Part shown: positions 1 through 5,397 of the stretch, piece by piece | Numbering within the stretch: the first letter of the stretch is position 1 | Layout of the letters: every line of letters begins with the position of its first letter | DNA from: a bacterium | Lineage (GTDB): Bacteria > Desulfobacterota > Deferrimicrobia > Deferrimicrobiales > Deferrimicrobiaceae | Direction of reading: 5' to 3' | NCBI GenBank assembly: GCA_020056545.1 | Contig: JAGVHM010000134.1 | Location: forward strand, 1-6,380 | DNA length: 6,380 nt | Program-made: the position numbers and the translations under genes | The notes under the pieces: model-generated | The model's input: the letters and a program-made list of their open reading frames with translations, nothing else | Database searches by the model: none | What the model was told of the DNA's origin: nothing

Positions 1-513
1 AAAGCTGGTGACGTCAATCCTGTTCCACCCGGGAATGACAGTAACTGGTATATATGTGGTTGATTGGATGGAATTGTTGTCGGCGGCATAGGCATATATT
101 CTGCCTTGTGGCGGGCTCCCAATAGCGTCCATGTAAATATTCAGGATGAATGAAGATATCCCGGATGCTTCGTAGTTAGACAAGAAAGACATATTCATAT
201 AGCCGCTTTTACATTTTTCGATCCAATAAAATGCGTTTCCTGTCCCCCCATCGCTTGTCCAATAGGTAGCATCTCCCCCAGGTCCGTAACAACTAAAGTT
301 GCCCCCATGCGGTGGATTGGCAGGACGTTCGCTATCTGGTGCAGTAGGAGAAGGAAGCCCAATCCAATCAATCATACTTATCCAATTAGTATCTGTATGC
401 GACAATACATTCCCTGGGTAAATGACTGATATAAAAATAAAAAAGATCAATAACGACCATATCTTTCTTGATATATACATGGGGTTTTTCTTTGAGAATA
501 ATGATAAATTCAT
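1..513 (-). CDS. Partial secreted protein of unknown function, possible DNRLRE-like beta-sandwich; runs off the left edge
   Basis: An open frame with no stop runs for 171 codons from an ATG at 513 to the window edge, so the C-terminus is missing. The start is supported by GGAG at 520-523, six bases upstream. In-frame ATGs at 525 and 480 are alternatives, but 525 has no good ribosome binding site. Residues 13-18 are basic (R16, K17) and are followed by a hydrophobic stretch at about 19-31 (WSLLIFFIFISVI) and a polar region, which fits a Sec signal peptide cleaved near residue 37-38. The mature part is rich in Gly, Trp, Tyr and Asn and has two cysteines (residues 75 and 101), plausibly a disulfide. 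Its last visible residues, GWNRIDVTSF, resemble the G-W-x-x-x-DVT strand of DNRLRE-type and other carbohydrate-associated beta-sandwich modules; this is inference from a short motif. Its base composition is unlike that of the genes to the right. I do not recognise the full protein. Confidence 0.7.
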   Translation of the reverse strand, partial: MNLSLFSKKNPMYISRKIWSLLIFFIFISVIYPGNVLSHTDTNWISMIDWIGLPSPTAPDSERPANPPHGGNFSCYGPGGDATYWTSDGGTGNAFYWIEKCKSGYMNMSFLSNYEASGISSFILNIYMDAIGSPPQGRIYAYAADNNSIQSTTYIPVTVIPGWNRIDVTSF

Positions 514-519
514 TGTATT

Positions 520-523
520 CTCC
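520..523 (-). promoter_or_regulatory. Ribosome binding site deciding the start of the secreted protein
   Basis: GGAG on the minus strand lies six bases before the ATG at 513. It falls inside the codons that would follow the alternative ATG at 525, so it favours 513 as the true start. Confidence 0.55.
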
Positions 524-622
524 ATACAGTTTTGGTATTATAGTATTTATTACACATATGGTATAATATTGTCATGAAAATATATTAATGCATCAGTAAC
601 AAGAATTGATCTGTATTATCTG

Positions 623-640
623 GAAGATCTGAATATCTTC
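623..640. other. Small perfect hairpin in the AT-rich leader region
   Basis: GAAGAT (623-628) and ATCTTC (635-640) form a 6-bp stem with a 6-base loop. If the promoter at 653-681 is used, the hairpin lies near the 5' end of the mRNA of the secreted protein. It has no T-tract and does not look like a terminator. The rest of the stretch from 514 to 674 shows no gene, tRNA or obvious insertion-sequence end. Confidence 0.25.
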
Positions 641-652
641 TTGATACACATC

Positions 653-681
653 TTATAATGTTCAGTTTCCTATTTTGTCAA
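653..681 (-). promoter_or_regulatory. Candidate sigma70-type promoter for the secreted protein gene
   Basis: On the minus strand a perfect TTGACA (676-681) is followed by a 17-base spacer and TTATAA (653-658), or by an 18-base spacer and TATAAG (652-657). Transcription would begin near 646 and leave a leader of about 130 bases before the ATG at 513. The -35 box lies within about 10 bases of the shift from AT-rich to GC-rich DNA. A second -10-like TATAAT sits at 537-542, closer to the gene, but I see no -35 at a proper distance from it. AT-rich DNA gives such matches by chance, so this is moderate evidence only. Confidence 0.4.
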
Positions 682-1217
682 TAGGTTTGTGCGCCCGCCA
701 CCTGTTCCCGAAGGCGGCAACCGTGCTGGACATCGGCGGCCAGGACAGCAAGGTCATCCGCCTTTCGCCGGAAGGAAAAGTCGCCGATTTCGCGATGAAC
801 GACAAGTGCGCGGCTGGCACCGGAAGGTTCCTGGAAGTGATGGCGCGGACACTGGAGATGGACCTGGAGACGATGGGGGCCCGCTCTCTTCTTTCCCGCC
901 GGTCGCTTCCAGTCAGCTCCATGTGCACCGTATTCGCCGAGTCGGAGGTGATCTCCCTCATCGCCTCCGGGGCTTCTCCGGAGGATATCGCCTGGGGCGT
1001 GCACCTGGCGATCGCGAACCGGATCGCGGCGCTGGCGGACCGGGTCGGATGCGTGGCGCCCGCCGTCATGACGGGAGGAGTCGCGAAAAATCCGGCCGCA
1101 CGCAAGGCGCTGGAAGACCGGTTCGGGATCCCTCTCCTGGTACCCGAAGAGCCGCAATTGGCCGGGGCGCTGGGAGCCGCCCTCATCGCGCGAGAGAAGA
1201 GCCGGCCAGCGAACTGA
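675..1217 (+). pseudogene. 5'-truncated BadF/BadG/BcrA/BcrD-type ATPase, 2-hydroxyacyl-CoA dehydratase/benzoyl-CoA reductase activator
   Basis: Intact members of this ASKHA ATPase family (about 250-270 residues) bind one [4Fe-4S] cluster at a homodimer interface. They use ATP to drive an electron into 2-hydroxyacyl-CoA dehydratases or benzoyl-CoA reductase-like partners. Counting from a TTG at 675, the frame shows LDIGGQDSK (18-26, a phosphate-binding motif), NDKCAAGTGRF (42-52) with the first cluster cysteine C45, CTVFAESEV (84-92) with the second cysteine C84, and the adenosine motif GGVAKN (134-139). The C-terminal PEEPQLAGALGAAL region is also typical. Family resemblance begins only at about residue 7 (position 693). 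The N-terminal 80-90 residues, including the first phosphate loop (GIDxGSxxxK), are absent, and the DNA upstream is AT-rich and unrelated. The fragment cannot form a complete ATP site, so I call it a remnant. No dehydratase or reductase subunit follows it; the next gene is convergent, 23 bp away. A misassembled contig would give the same picture. Confidence 0.75.
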
Positions 1218-1240
1218 CCCCCCCGGAGAAAAGCACTGTT

Positions 1241-2302
1241 CTACAAGGACGGATAGGTCTCGAATATCTCCCGGAACTGCTCAGCGGAGCGATGGAAAAC
1301 CAGGAGAAGATCCTGGTCGATATGCCCGGGGCGGATGATAGGCCCCTTGCATGCGAGCATCTCCACCGCGTTTTCGTGTTCGAAGGACGGCTTGTACGGC
1401 CGCTTGCTCCTCAACGCATCGTACACATCGGCGAGATACACGATCCTCCCGCCGATCGGGATCTTCTCCCCCTTGAGCCCTTGCGGATACCCGGAACCGT
1501 CCCATCGTTCGTGGTGGGTCAGGGCGATCACCTCCGCCGCCTGGAGGTACGGGCTGTTCGATCCCTTGAGTATCCTCGCCCCGATGGTCGTATGGGTCTT
1601 GATGATCTCGAACTCGTCCCTCGTCAGTTCCCCCTGCTTGAGGAGGATGGCGTCCGGGATCCCGACCTTCCCGATGTCGTGCATCCGGCTGGCGTGGGAC
1701 AGGATATCCGCCTCCTCGGCTGCAATCCCCACCTCCCTGGCTAGCACCTCCGCGTAGAACCCGATCCGCTTGACGTGGTTGAACGTGTCCACGTCGCGGT
1801 ATTCCGAGGCCAGGGTCAGGCGCTGCGCCGTGTCCAGCATCGCTTCCTTGTACTGCCGTGTCCTTTCCTGCACCTGGGTTTCCAGGATCCGGCTGTGCTC
1901 CTCGAGGAAGTCCTGGTGCTTTTTCACCTGCAGTATGTTCTCCGTACGCACGAGAAGCTCCGTGAAGTCGAGGGGCTTCCCAAGGAAATCGCTCGCCCCC
2001 GCCTTGAGAGCCTTTATTTTCGACTCCATGTCCGTGTAACCCGTGAGCACGACCACCGGGATCCTCACGGTGACGGGGTCGCCTTTCAGGCTGCGGCACA
2101 CCTCGAAACCGTCCATACCCGGCATCGAGATGTCCAGGAAAATGAGGTCCGGGTGAAGCTCTTTCGCCTTCTCGATCCCCTCCCGTCCGTTCGATGCCCC
2201 GTGGAACCGGAATCCCTGGCTCGAGAGAAACTGTCCAATCACACCGACAACCTGCGCATCGTCGTCGACCATCAGGATCTTTTCGCGTGGCTCGCTGCTC
2301 AT
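1241..2302 (-). CDS. Response regulator, REC receiver plus HD-GYP cyclic-di-GMP phosphodiesterase-type domain
   Basis: A cytoplasmic 353-residue two-component output protein. The receiver domain (about 8-125) has the acidic triplet D13-D14-D15, phosphoacceptor D57 in LIFLDISMPGMDG, T87 and K109 (GKPLD). A likely coiled coil (about 126-165) links it to an HD-GYP domain (about 166-350). Metal ligands expected in the family are visible: E167, H176, H208-D209 (MHDIGKVGIPD), H237, H263-H264 and D292. The signature HHERWDGSGYP ends at P273. HD-GYP proteins with these residues usually hydrolyse cyclic di-GMP, some hydrolyse cGAMP, and phosphorylation of the receiver presumably gates activity. The start at 2302 gives the usual few residues before the receiver and has AGGAG about 10 bases upstream. 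A longer frame from 2449 would overlap the preceding gene and adds only low-complexity sequence. It follows the aminotransferase gene by 31 bp on the same strand, so the two are probably cotranscribed. No sensor kinase is in the window. The conserved HFDP region near the end is altered (see findings). Confidence 0.9.
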   Translation of the reverse strand: MSSEPREKILMVDDDAQVVGVIGQFLSSQGFRFHGASNGREGIEKAKELHPDLIFLDISMPGMDGFEVCRSLKGDPVTVRIPVVVLTGYTDMESKIKALKAGASDFLGKPLDFTELLVRTENILQVKKHQDFLEEHSRILETQVQERTRQYKEAMLDTAQRLTLASEYRDVDTFNHVKRIGFYAEVLAREVGIAAEEADILSHASRMHDIGKVGIPDAILLKQGELTRDEFEIIKTHTTIGARILKGSNSPYLQAAEVIALTHHERWDGSGYPQGLKGEKIPIGGRIVYLADVYDALRSKRPYKPSFEHENAVEMLACKGPIIRPGHIDQDLLLVFHRSAEQFREIFETYPSL

Positions 2303-2333
2303 GTCCGATGCTCTCCTGTTCCCGTTTTTCGCT

Positions 2334-3482
2334 TCAAAGGCGGGCCGTTTCCTCGCCGAGAATCTCGAAAAACCGGGCGATCTCCTCGGGGGTGTTGTAG
2401 AAGTGCGGGGAGATGCGGATCCCTCCCGCCCTCTGCGAACAGACGACATTTCTCGCGAGAAGGGACTTCCAGAGCGCGTGCGGGTCGGCCCCGGGAACCC
2501 GGAAGGTGACGATGCCGGACCGCTCCTCCGGGTGCCGCGGAGAGAGCACCTCGTAACCGCGCCGCAACGCGGAGTCGATCGCCCCCTCGGTCAGCCTGCG
2601 CACCCTCTCCCAGATACGATCCGTCCCGATGGACAGCAGCAGCTCGAGCGATGCGTTGAACGCCGCCAGCCCCACGGTATTGAAGCTGCCAGGCTCGAAA
2701 CGCCGCGCGTCCGGAGAGAGTCGGAAATCGTAGTTCTCGAAGTCGAACCGGTTCTCGACCGAGTGCCATCCGAGAATGACCGGCTCCACCATCTCCATCA
2801 CATCCTTTGAGATGTAGAACCCGCCGATCCCCTCCGGCGAGAGCAGCCACTTGTGCCCGTCGGCCGAGAGGGAGTCGATCCCGTACGACTGTACGTCGAT
2901 CGGCAGGACTCCAAGGCTCTGGATCGCGTCGACGCAGAAGAAGATCCCCTTCCTCTGGCAGAATTCCCCGATGGCGGGAAGATCGTTCCGGAAGCCGTTT
3001 GCGAACTCCACAGAAGAGAGGGAGATCAGGCGTGTCTTCCCGTCGCACGCCGCGAAGAGGTCCTCCTTGCGGACGCACCCCTCACGGGCCGCGACCATCC
3101 GCACCTCGACGTTTCGCGACCGCAGCCGCATCCACGGGTAGACGTTCGCTGGAAATTCCACGTTCGCGGTGACCAGGTTGTCCCCTTCCTTCCAGGGGAA
3201 CCCGGCGGCGATGAAGGAAAGCCCTTCGGAGGTGTTCTTGATGAAGGCAATCTCCTCCGGCGACGCCGAGATCATGCGGGCGAAACGTCCGCGCGCCTCC
3301 TGCCCGATCTCCTGCCACTGGCGGAGACGGAACGCCCCCTCGTCGCGGAATTGACGGAGCAACCGCATCCCGGCTTCGGCGGAACGGGATGGAATCGGGG
3401 AAACCCCGGCGTGATTCAGATATATGTACTTCTCCGCCACCGGAAACTCGGCGCTGCGGATGGGACCGACATCGATCGGCAC
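2334..3482 (-). CDS. Class V aminotransferase-fold PLP enzyme (isopenicillin-N-epimerase/cysteine-desulfurase-like)
   Basis: A complete 382-residue cytoplasmic fold-type I PLP enzyme. LNHAGVSPIP (22-31) is the N-terminal substrate-entry motif, NTSEGL (83-88) binds the cofactor phosphate, D185 in CVDAIQSLG pairs with the pyridine nitrogen, and SADGHKW (206-212) contains the Schiff-base lysine K211. R356 in IRISPHFYNT is the expected carboxylate-binding arginine. The start is GTG at 3482, with GGAGG at 3487-3491 four bases upstream. The cysteine-desulfurase loop (R-x-G-x-x-C before the final strand) is missing: R351-AGG runs straight into IRISPHFYNT. That pattern fits isopenicillin-N-epimerase-like class V members whose substrates are mostly unknown. 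C348 lies nearby and might serve instead, but that is speculation. It is divergent from the ThiF-PP-loop-LarE operon across 71 bp, so a sulfur-donor role is tempting but unproven. It is first in an apparent operon with the HD-GYP regulator. Confidence 0.85.
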   Translation of the reverse strand: MPIDVGPIRSAEFPVAEKYIYLNHAGVSPIPSRSAEAGMRLLRQFRDEGAFRLRQWQEIGQEARGRFARMISASPEEIAFIKNTSEGLSFIAAGFPWKEGDNLVTANVEFPANVYPWMRLRSRNVEVRMVAAREGCVRKEDLFAACDGKTRLISLSSVEFANGFRNDLPAIGEFCQRKGIFFCVDAIQSLGVLPIDVQSYGIDSLSADGHKWLLSPEGIGGFYISKDVMEMVEPVILGWHSVENRFDFENYDFRLSPDARRFEPGSFNTVGLAAFNASLELLLSIGTDRIWERVRRLTEGAIDSALRRGYEVLSPRHPEERSGIVTFRVPGADPHALWKSLLARNVVCSQRAGGIRISPHFYNTPEEIARFFEILGEETARL

Positions 3483-3553
3483 CGAACCTCCCCGCCTGCA
3501 AAGATGCCCCCGTGACGCCGGGGCGCAGTGAAAATCTAAGGTATAATAACCCG
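3483..3553. promoter_or_regulatory. Divergent intergenic region with a TATAAT -10 element for the plus-strand operon
   Basis: These 71 bases separate the start codons of the class V enzyme and the ThiF-like gene. On the plus strand a perfect TATAAT lies at 3542-3547, so transcription would be expected to begin at or very near 3554, the A of the ThiF-family ATG. No good -35 lies 16-18 bases upstream (CGGGGC at 3519-3524), so an activator or another sigma factor may be needed. On the minus strand the same bases read TATTAT, with TTGGTC 17 bases upstream, inside the ThiF coding sequence, as a weak candidate for the class V gene. AAGG at 3538-3541 is the only Shine-Dalgarno-like run, 12 bases from the ATG. 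Confidence 0.4.
3487..3491 (-). promoter_or_regulatory. Ribosome binding site supporting the GTG start of the class V enzyme
   Basis: GGAGG on the minus strand lies four bases before the GTG at 3482. No in-frame ATG is available nearby, and the LNHAGV motif sits at the family's usual distance of about 20 residues from this start. Confidence 0.6.
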
Positions 3554-4366
3554 ATGCCGTGGACAGACCAAGATATCCTTCGGTACAGCCGGAACATTCT
3601 CCTCAAGGAGATCGGCCCGTCCGGCCAGGAAAAGCTCTTTTCGTCCTCCGCGCTCGTGGTCGGGGCCGGCGGACTCGGCTCGCCGGCGCTCCTCTACCTC
3701 GCCGGTGCGGGCGTCGGCCGGATCGGCGTCATCGACGGCGACCGGGTCGACCTCTCAAACCTCAATCGGCAGTGGATCCACAAGGAAGCGGCGGTGGGGC
3801 GCGAGAAGGCCGATTCCGCCGGGGAGATGCTGTTGGCGTTCCGCTCGGAGCTCCGGCTGGAGGCGCACGCGGAAGCGCTGACGGCGGAAAACGCGCTGGA
3901 ACTTTTTCGCCGCCACGACGTGGTGATCGACGGGAGCGACAACTTTCCGACGAAGTACCTGTGCAACGACGCCGCGATCCTCGCGAAGGTGCCTCTTGTC
4001 CACGCGGGCGCCCTGCGGTTCGGGGGCCAGATCCTCACCATTGTCCCCGGCCGGGGGCCGTGCCTGCGATGCCTCCTTCCCGAAATCCCCCCCCGCAAGG
4101 ATGCGCCCACATGCTCCGAAGCCGGGATTCTCGGCGCGGCGGCCGGCGTCATCGGCTCGTGGCAGGCGGCGGAAGCGGTGAAAATACTCCTGAAGATAGG
4201 CGACCCGCTGACCGGGCGACTGCTGGTGGTCGATATACTGGAGGCCACCGTCACGACCCTCACCGTACCCAGGGACCCGGATTGCCCGGCGTGCGGCAAA
4301 TCGCCGCGCATTCGCGCTCCGCTCACCGCTTCGGAATATGACCTCGAACGGAGCTGTGCGTCATGA
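3554..4366 (+). CDS. HesA/MoeB/ThiF-family (E1-like) adenylyltransferase
   Basis: A complete 270-residue protein. The family adenylates the C-terminal glycine of ubiquitin-like sulfur carriers (MoaD, ThiS and relatives) so that sulfur can be loaded for molybdopterin, thiamine, tRNA thiolation or similar pathways. The N-terminal RYSRN helix (10-14) carries arginine-finger R13. VVGAGGLGSP (35-44) binds ATP. D61 and D63 precede DLSNLNRQ (66-73) with R72. DGSDNF (126-131) holds the Mg-binding D129. C170-x2-C173 and C244-x2-C247 form the structural zinc site. C187 in APTCSEAGILG matches the conserved crossover-loop cysteine. No rhodanese domain is fused to the C-terminus. I chose the ATG at 3554 because it gives the normal N-terminus; upstream in-frame starts would overlap the divergent gene. 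It shares 4 bp with the next gene (ATGA), so it is cotranscribed and probably translationally coupled. No carrier protein is encoded in the window, so MoeB-like and ThiF-like roles cannot be separated. Confidence 0.92.
   Translation: MPWTDQDILRYSRNILLKEIGPSGQEKLFSSSALVVGAGGLGSPALLYLAGAGVGRIGVIDGDRVDLSNLNRQWIHKEAAVGREKADSAGEMLLAFRSELRLEAHAEALTAENALELFRRHDVVIDGSDNFPTKYLCNDAAILAKVPLVHAGALRFGGQILTIVPGRGPCLRCLLPEIPPRKDAPTCSEAGILGAAAGVIGSWQAAEAVKILLKIGDPLTGRLLVVDILEATVTTLTVPRDPDCPACGKSPRIRAPLTASEYDLERSCAS
4350..4353 (+). promoter_or_regulatory. Ribosome binding site of the PP-loop gene
   Basis: GGAG lies inside the 3' end of the ThiF-like gene, nine bases before the ATG at 4363. It supports that start and coupling through the ATGA overlap. 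Confidence 0.5.
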
Positions 4367-5397
4367 AGCCGGCGGCGGTTCGGAACCCAAGGCGCGCCGT
4401 TATCCTTCTGTCCGGCGGACTGGACAGCAGCCTGGCCGCGAAAATGATGGTCGACCAGGGGATCGAACTCTTCGCCATTCACTTCACATCGCCCTTCTGC
4501 ACATGCTCGCGCGGCGGCGCGGGGTCCGGATGCCACTCCCAGGCGCAGATCGTCGCGGGGAGAATGGGCATACCGATCCGGACCGTTTCGAAGGGGATCG
4601 AGTACATCGAGCTCGTCCGCAACCCGAAGCACGGCCGCGGCTCCGCGATGAACCCTTGCGTCGACTGCCGCATCTTCTCGTTCCGGAAAAGCCGGGAGTT
4701 CATGGAAGAGATCGGCGCGTCGTTCCTTGTCACCGGGGAAGTCATCGGGCAGCGGCCGATGTCCCAGCGCGGCGACGCATTGCGCGTCATCGAGAAGCAC
4801 AGCGGCTGCGCGGGAATCGTTCTCCGGCCGCTATCCGCGCAACATCTCGATCCGACGCTTCCCGAACGCGAGGGATGGGTGGACAGGGAGAAGCTCTTGC
4901 GCATCGTGGGCCGCTCGCGCAAGGAGCAGATCCGTCTCGCGGAGGAATGGAACGTCTCCGATTACCCTTGCCCGGCCGGAGGCTGCCTCCTTACGGACAA
5001 GACCTTCTCCGTCAAAGTGAGGGATCTGCTCGCACACTCCCCTTCGCCGGACATGACCGACCTCAACCTCCTCAAAGTCGGCCGCCACTTCCGGATGCCC
5101 GGGGGCGAGAAGGTCATAGTCGGCAGGGACGAGACGGAAAACCGGAAACTCGAGGCGCTTGGGCGGGGGAAGCTGCGTGTCTATATCGCTGAAGGTTTCC
5201 CGGGCCCCTCTATCGGAATCAACGGGACGGGGACCGAAACCCCCTCAAGCCTCCTCTCGCGCTTTTTCACAAGGTACTGCAAGCCCGGAACGCAGCCACC
5301 CTTCCGGGTGCGCGAGGTGGCGGGGGAAACGGAGCGGGAGATATTCCTCCCTGCCGATCCCGATTTTTCGGAGGTTGAGAATGCGCTCCTCTCCTGA
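4363..5397 (+). CDS. PP-loop ATPase of the MnmA/ThiI-like thiolation superfamily, with C-terminal DUF814 (NFACT-R)-like region
   Basis: A complete 344-residue protein. LLSGGLDSS (15-23) is the PP-loop that binds ATP and adenylates a substrate, commonly a tRNA base, before sulfur insertion. NPCVDCRIF (97-105) supplies a C99-x2-C102 pair in the position of the catalytic cysteine region of MnmA-type enzymes. It is followed by VTGEVIGQRPMSQR (123-136), RPLSA (155-159) and YPCPAGGCLLTD (201-212) with C203 and C208. Further cysteines are C46, C48 and C57. A CxxC pair plus one distal cysteine is how TtuA-like enzymes hold a [4Fe-4S] cluster, so such a cluster is plausible here. The C-terminal part, starting near GRHFRMPGGEKVIVGRD (240-256), resembles the DUF814/NFACT-R RNA-binding region from memory of the family. 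Similar proteins are variously labelled as tRNA thiolation enzymes, and the real substrate is uncertain. It is the middle gene of the operon, overlapping its neighbours by 4 and 17 bp. Confidence 0.85.
   Translation: MKPAAVRNPRRAVILLSGGLDSSLAAKMMVDQGIELFAIHFTSPFCTCSRGGAGSGCHSQAQIVAGRMGIPIRTVSKGIEYIELVRNPKHGRGSAMNPCVDCRIFSFRKSREFMEEIGASFLVTGEVIGQRPMSQRGDALRVIEKHSGCAGIVLRPLSAQHLDPTLPEREGWVDREKLLRIVGRSRKEQIRLAEEWNVSDYPCPAGGCLLTDKTFSVKVRDLLAHSPSPDMTDLNLLKVGRHFRMPGGEKVIVGRDETENRKLEALGRGKLRVYIAEGFPGPSIGINGTGTETPSSLLSRFFTRYCKPGTQPPFRVREVAGETEREIFLPADPDFSEVENALLS
5370..5374 (+). promoter_or_regulatory. Ribosome binding site that fixes the LarE start
   Basis: GGAGG lies within the last codons of the PP-loop gene, six bases before the ATG at 5381. 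It rules out the longer in-frame extension back to 5159, which would lie wholly inside the preceding gene. Confidence 0.75.

Noticed and set aside
1..690. Insertion sequence or prophage end
   Set aside because: No transposase, integrase, terminal inverted repeat or target duplication is visible; only composition and the broken gene suggest transfer.
1218..1240. Terminator between the convergent activator remnant and HD-GYP gene
   Set aside because: The 23 bases contain a C-run and an A-run but no inverted repeat.
689..1744. Long plus-strand open frame of 351 codons
   Set aside because: It is a GC-rich shadow, Arg/Gly/Pro-heavy, overlapping both the activator remnant and the antisense HD-GYP gene, with no recognisable motif.
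2303..2449. N-terminal extension of the HD-GYP regulator by 49 codons
   Set aside because: It overlaps the 3' end of the class V enzyme gene and is Arg/Ser/Pro-rich shadow sequence; the ATG at 2302 starts seven residues before the receiver domain.
3389..3553. N-terminal extension of the ThiF-like protein by 55 codons
   Set aside because: It is antisense to the start of the class V enzyme and crosses the intergenic region with the TATAAT; family members begin at the RYSRN helix.
3694..4800. Minus-strand open frame of 368 codons opposite the ThiF-like and PP-loop genes
   Set aside because: The plus-strand proteins have complete catalytic motifs; the antisense translation has none and shows biased composition.
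5159..5380. N-terminal extension of LarE by 74 codons
   Set aside because: It lies wholly within the PP-loop gene in another frame, while GGAGG at 5370-5374 sits at ideal distance from the ATG at 5381 and the shorter protein has normal LarE length.
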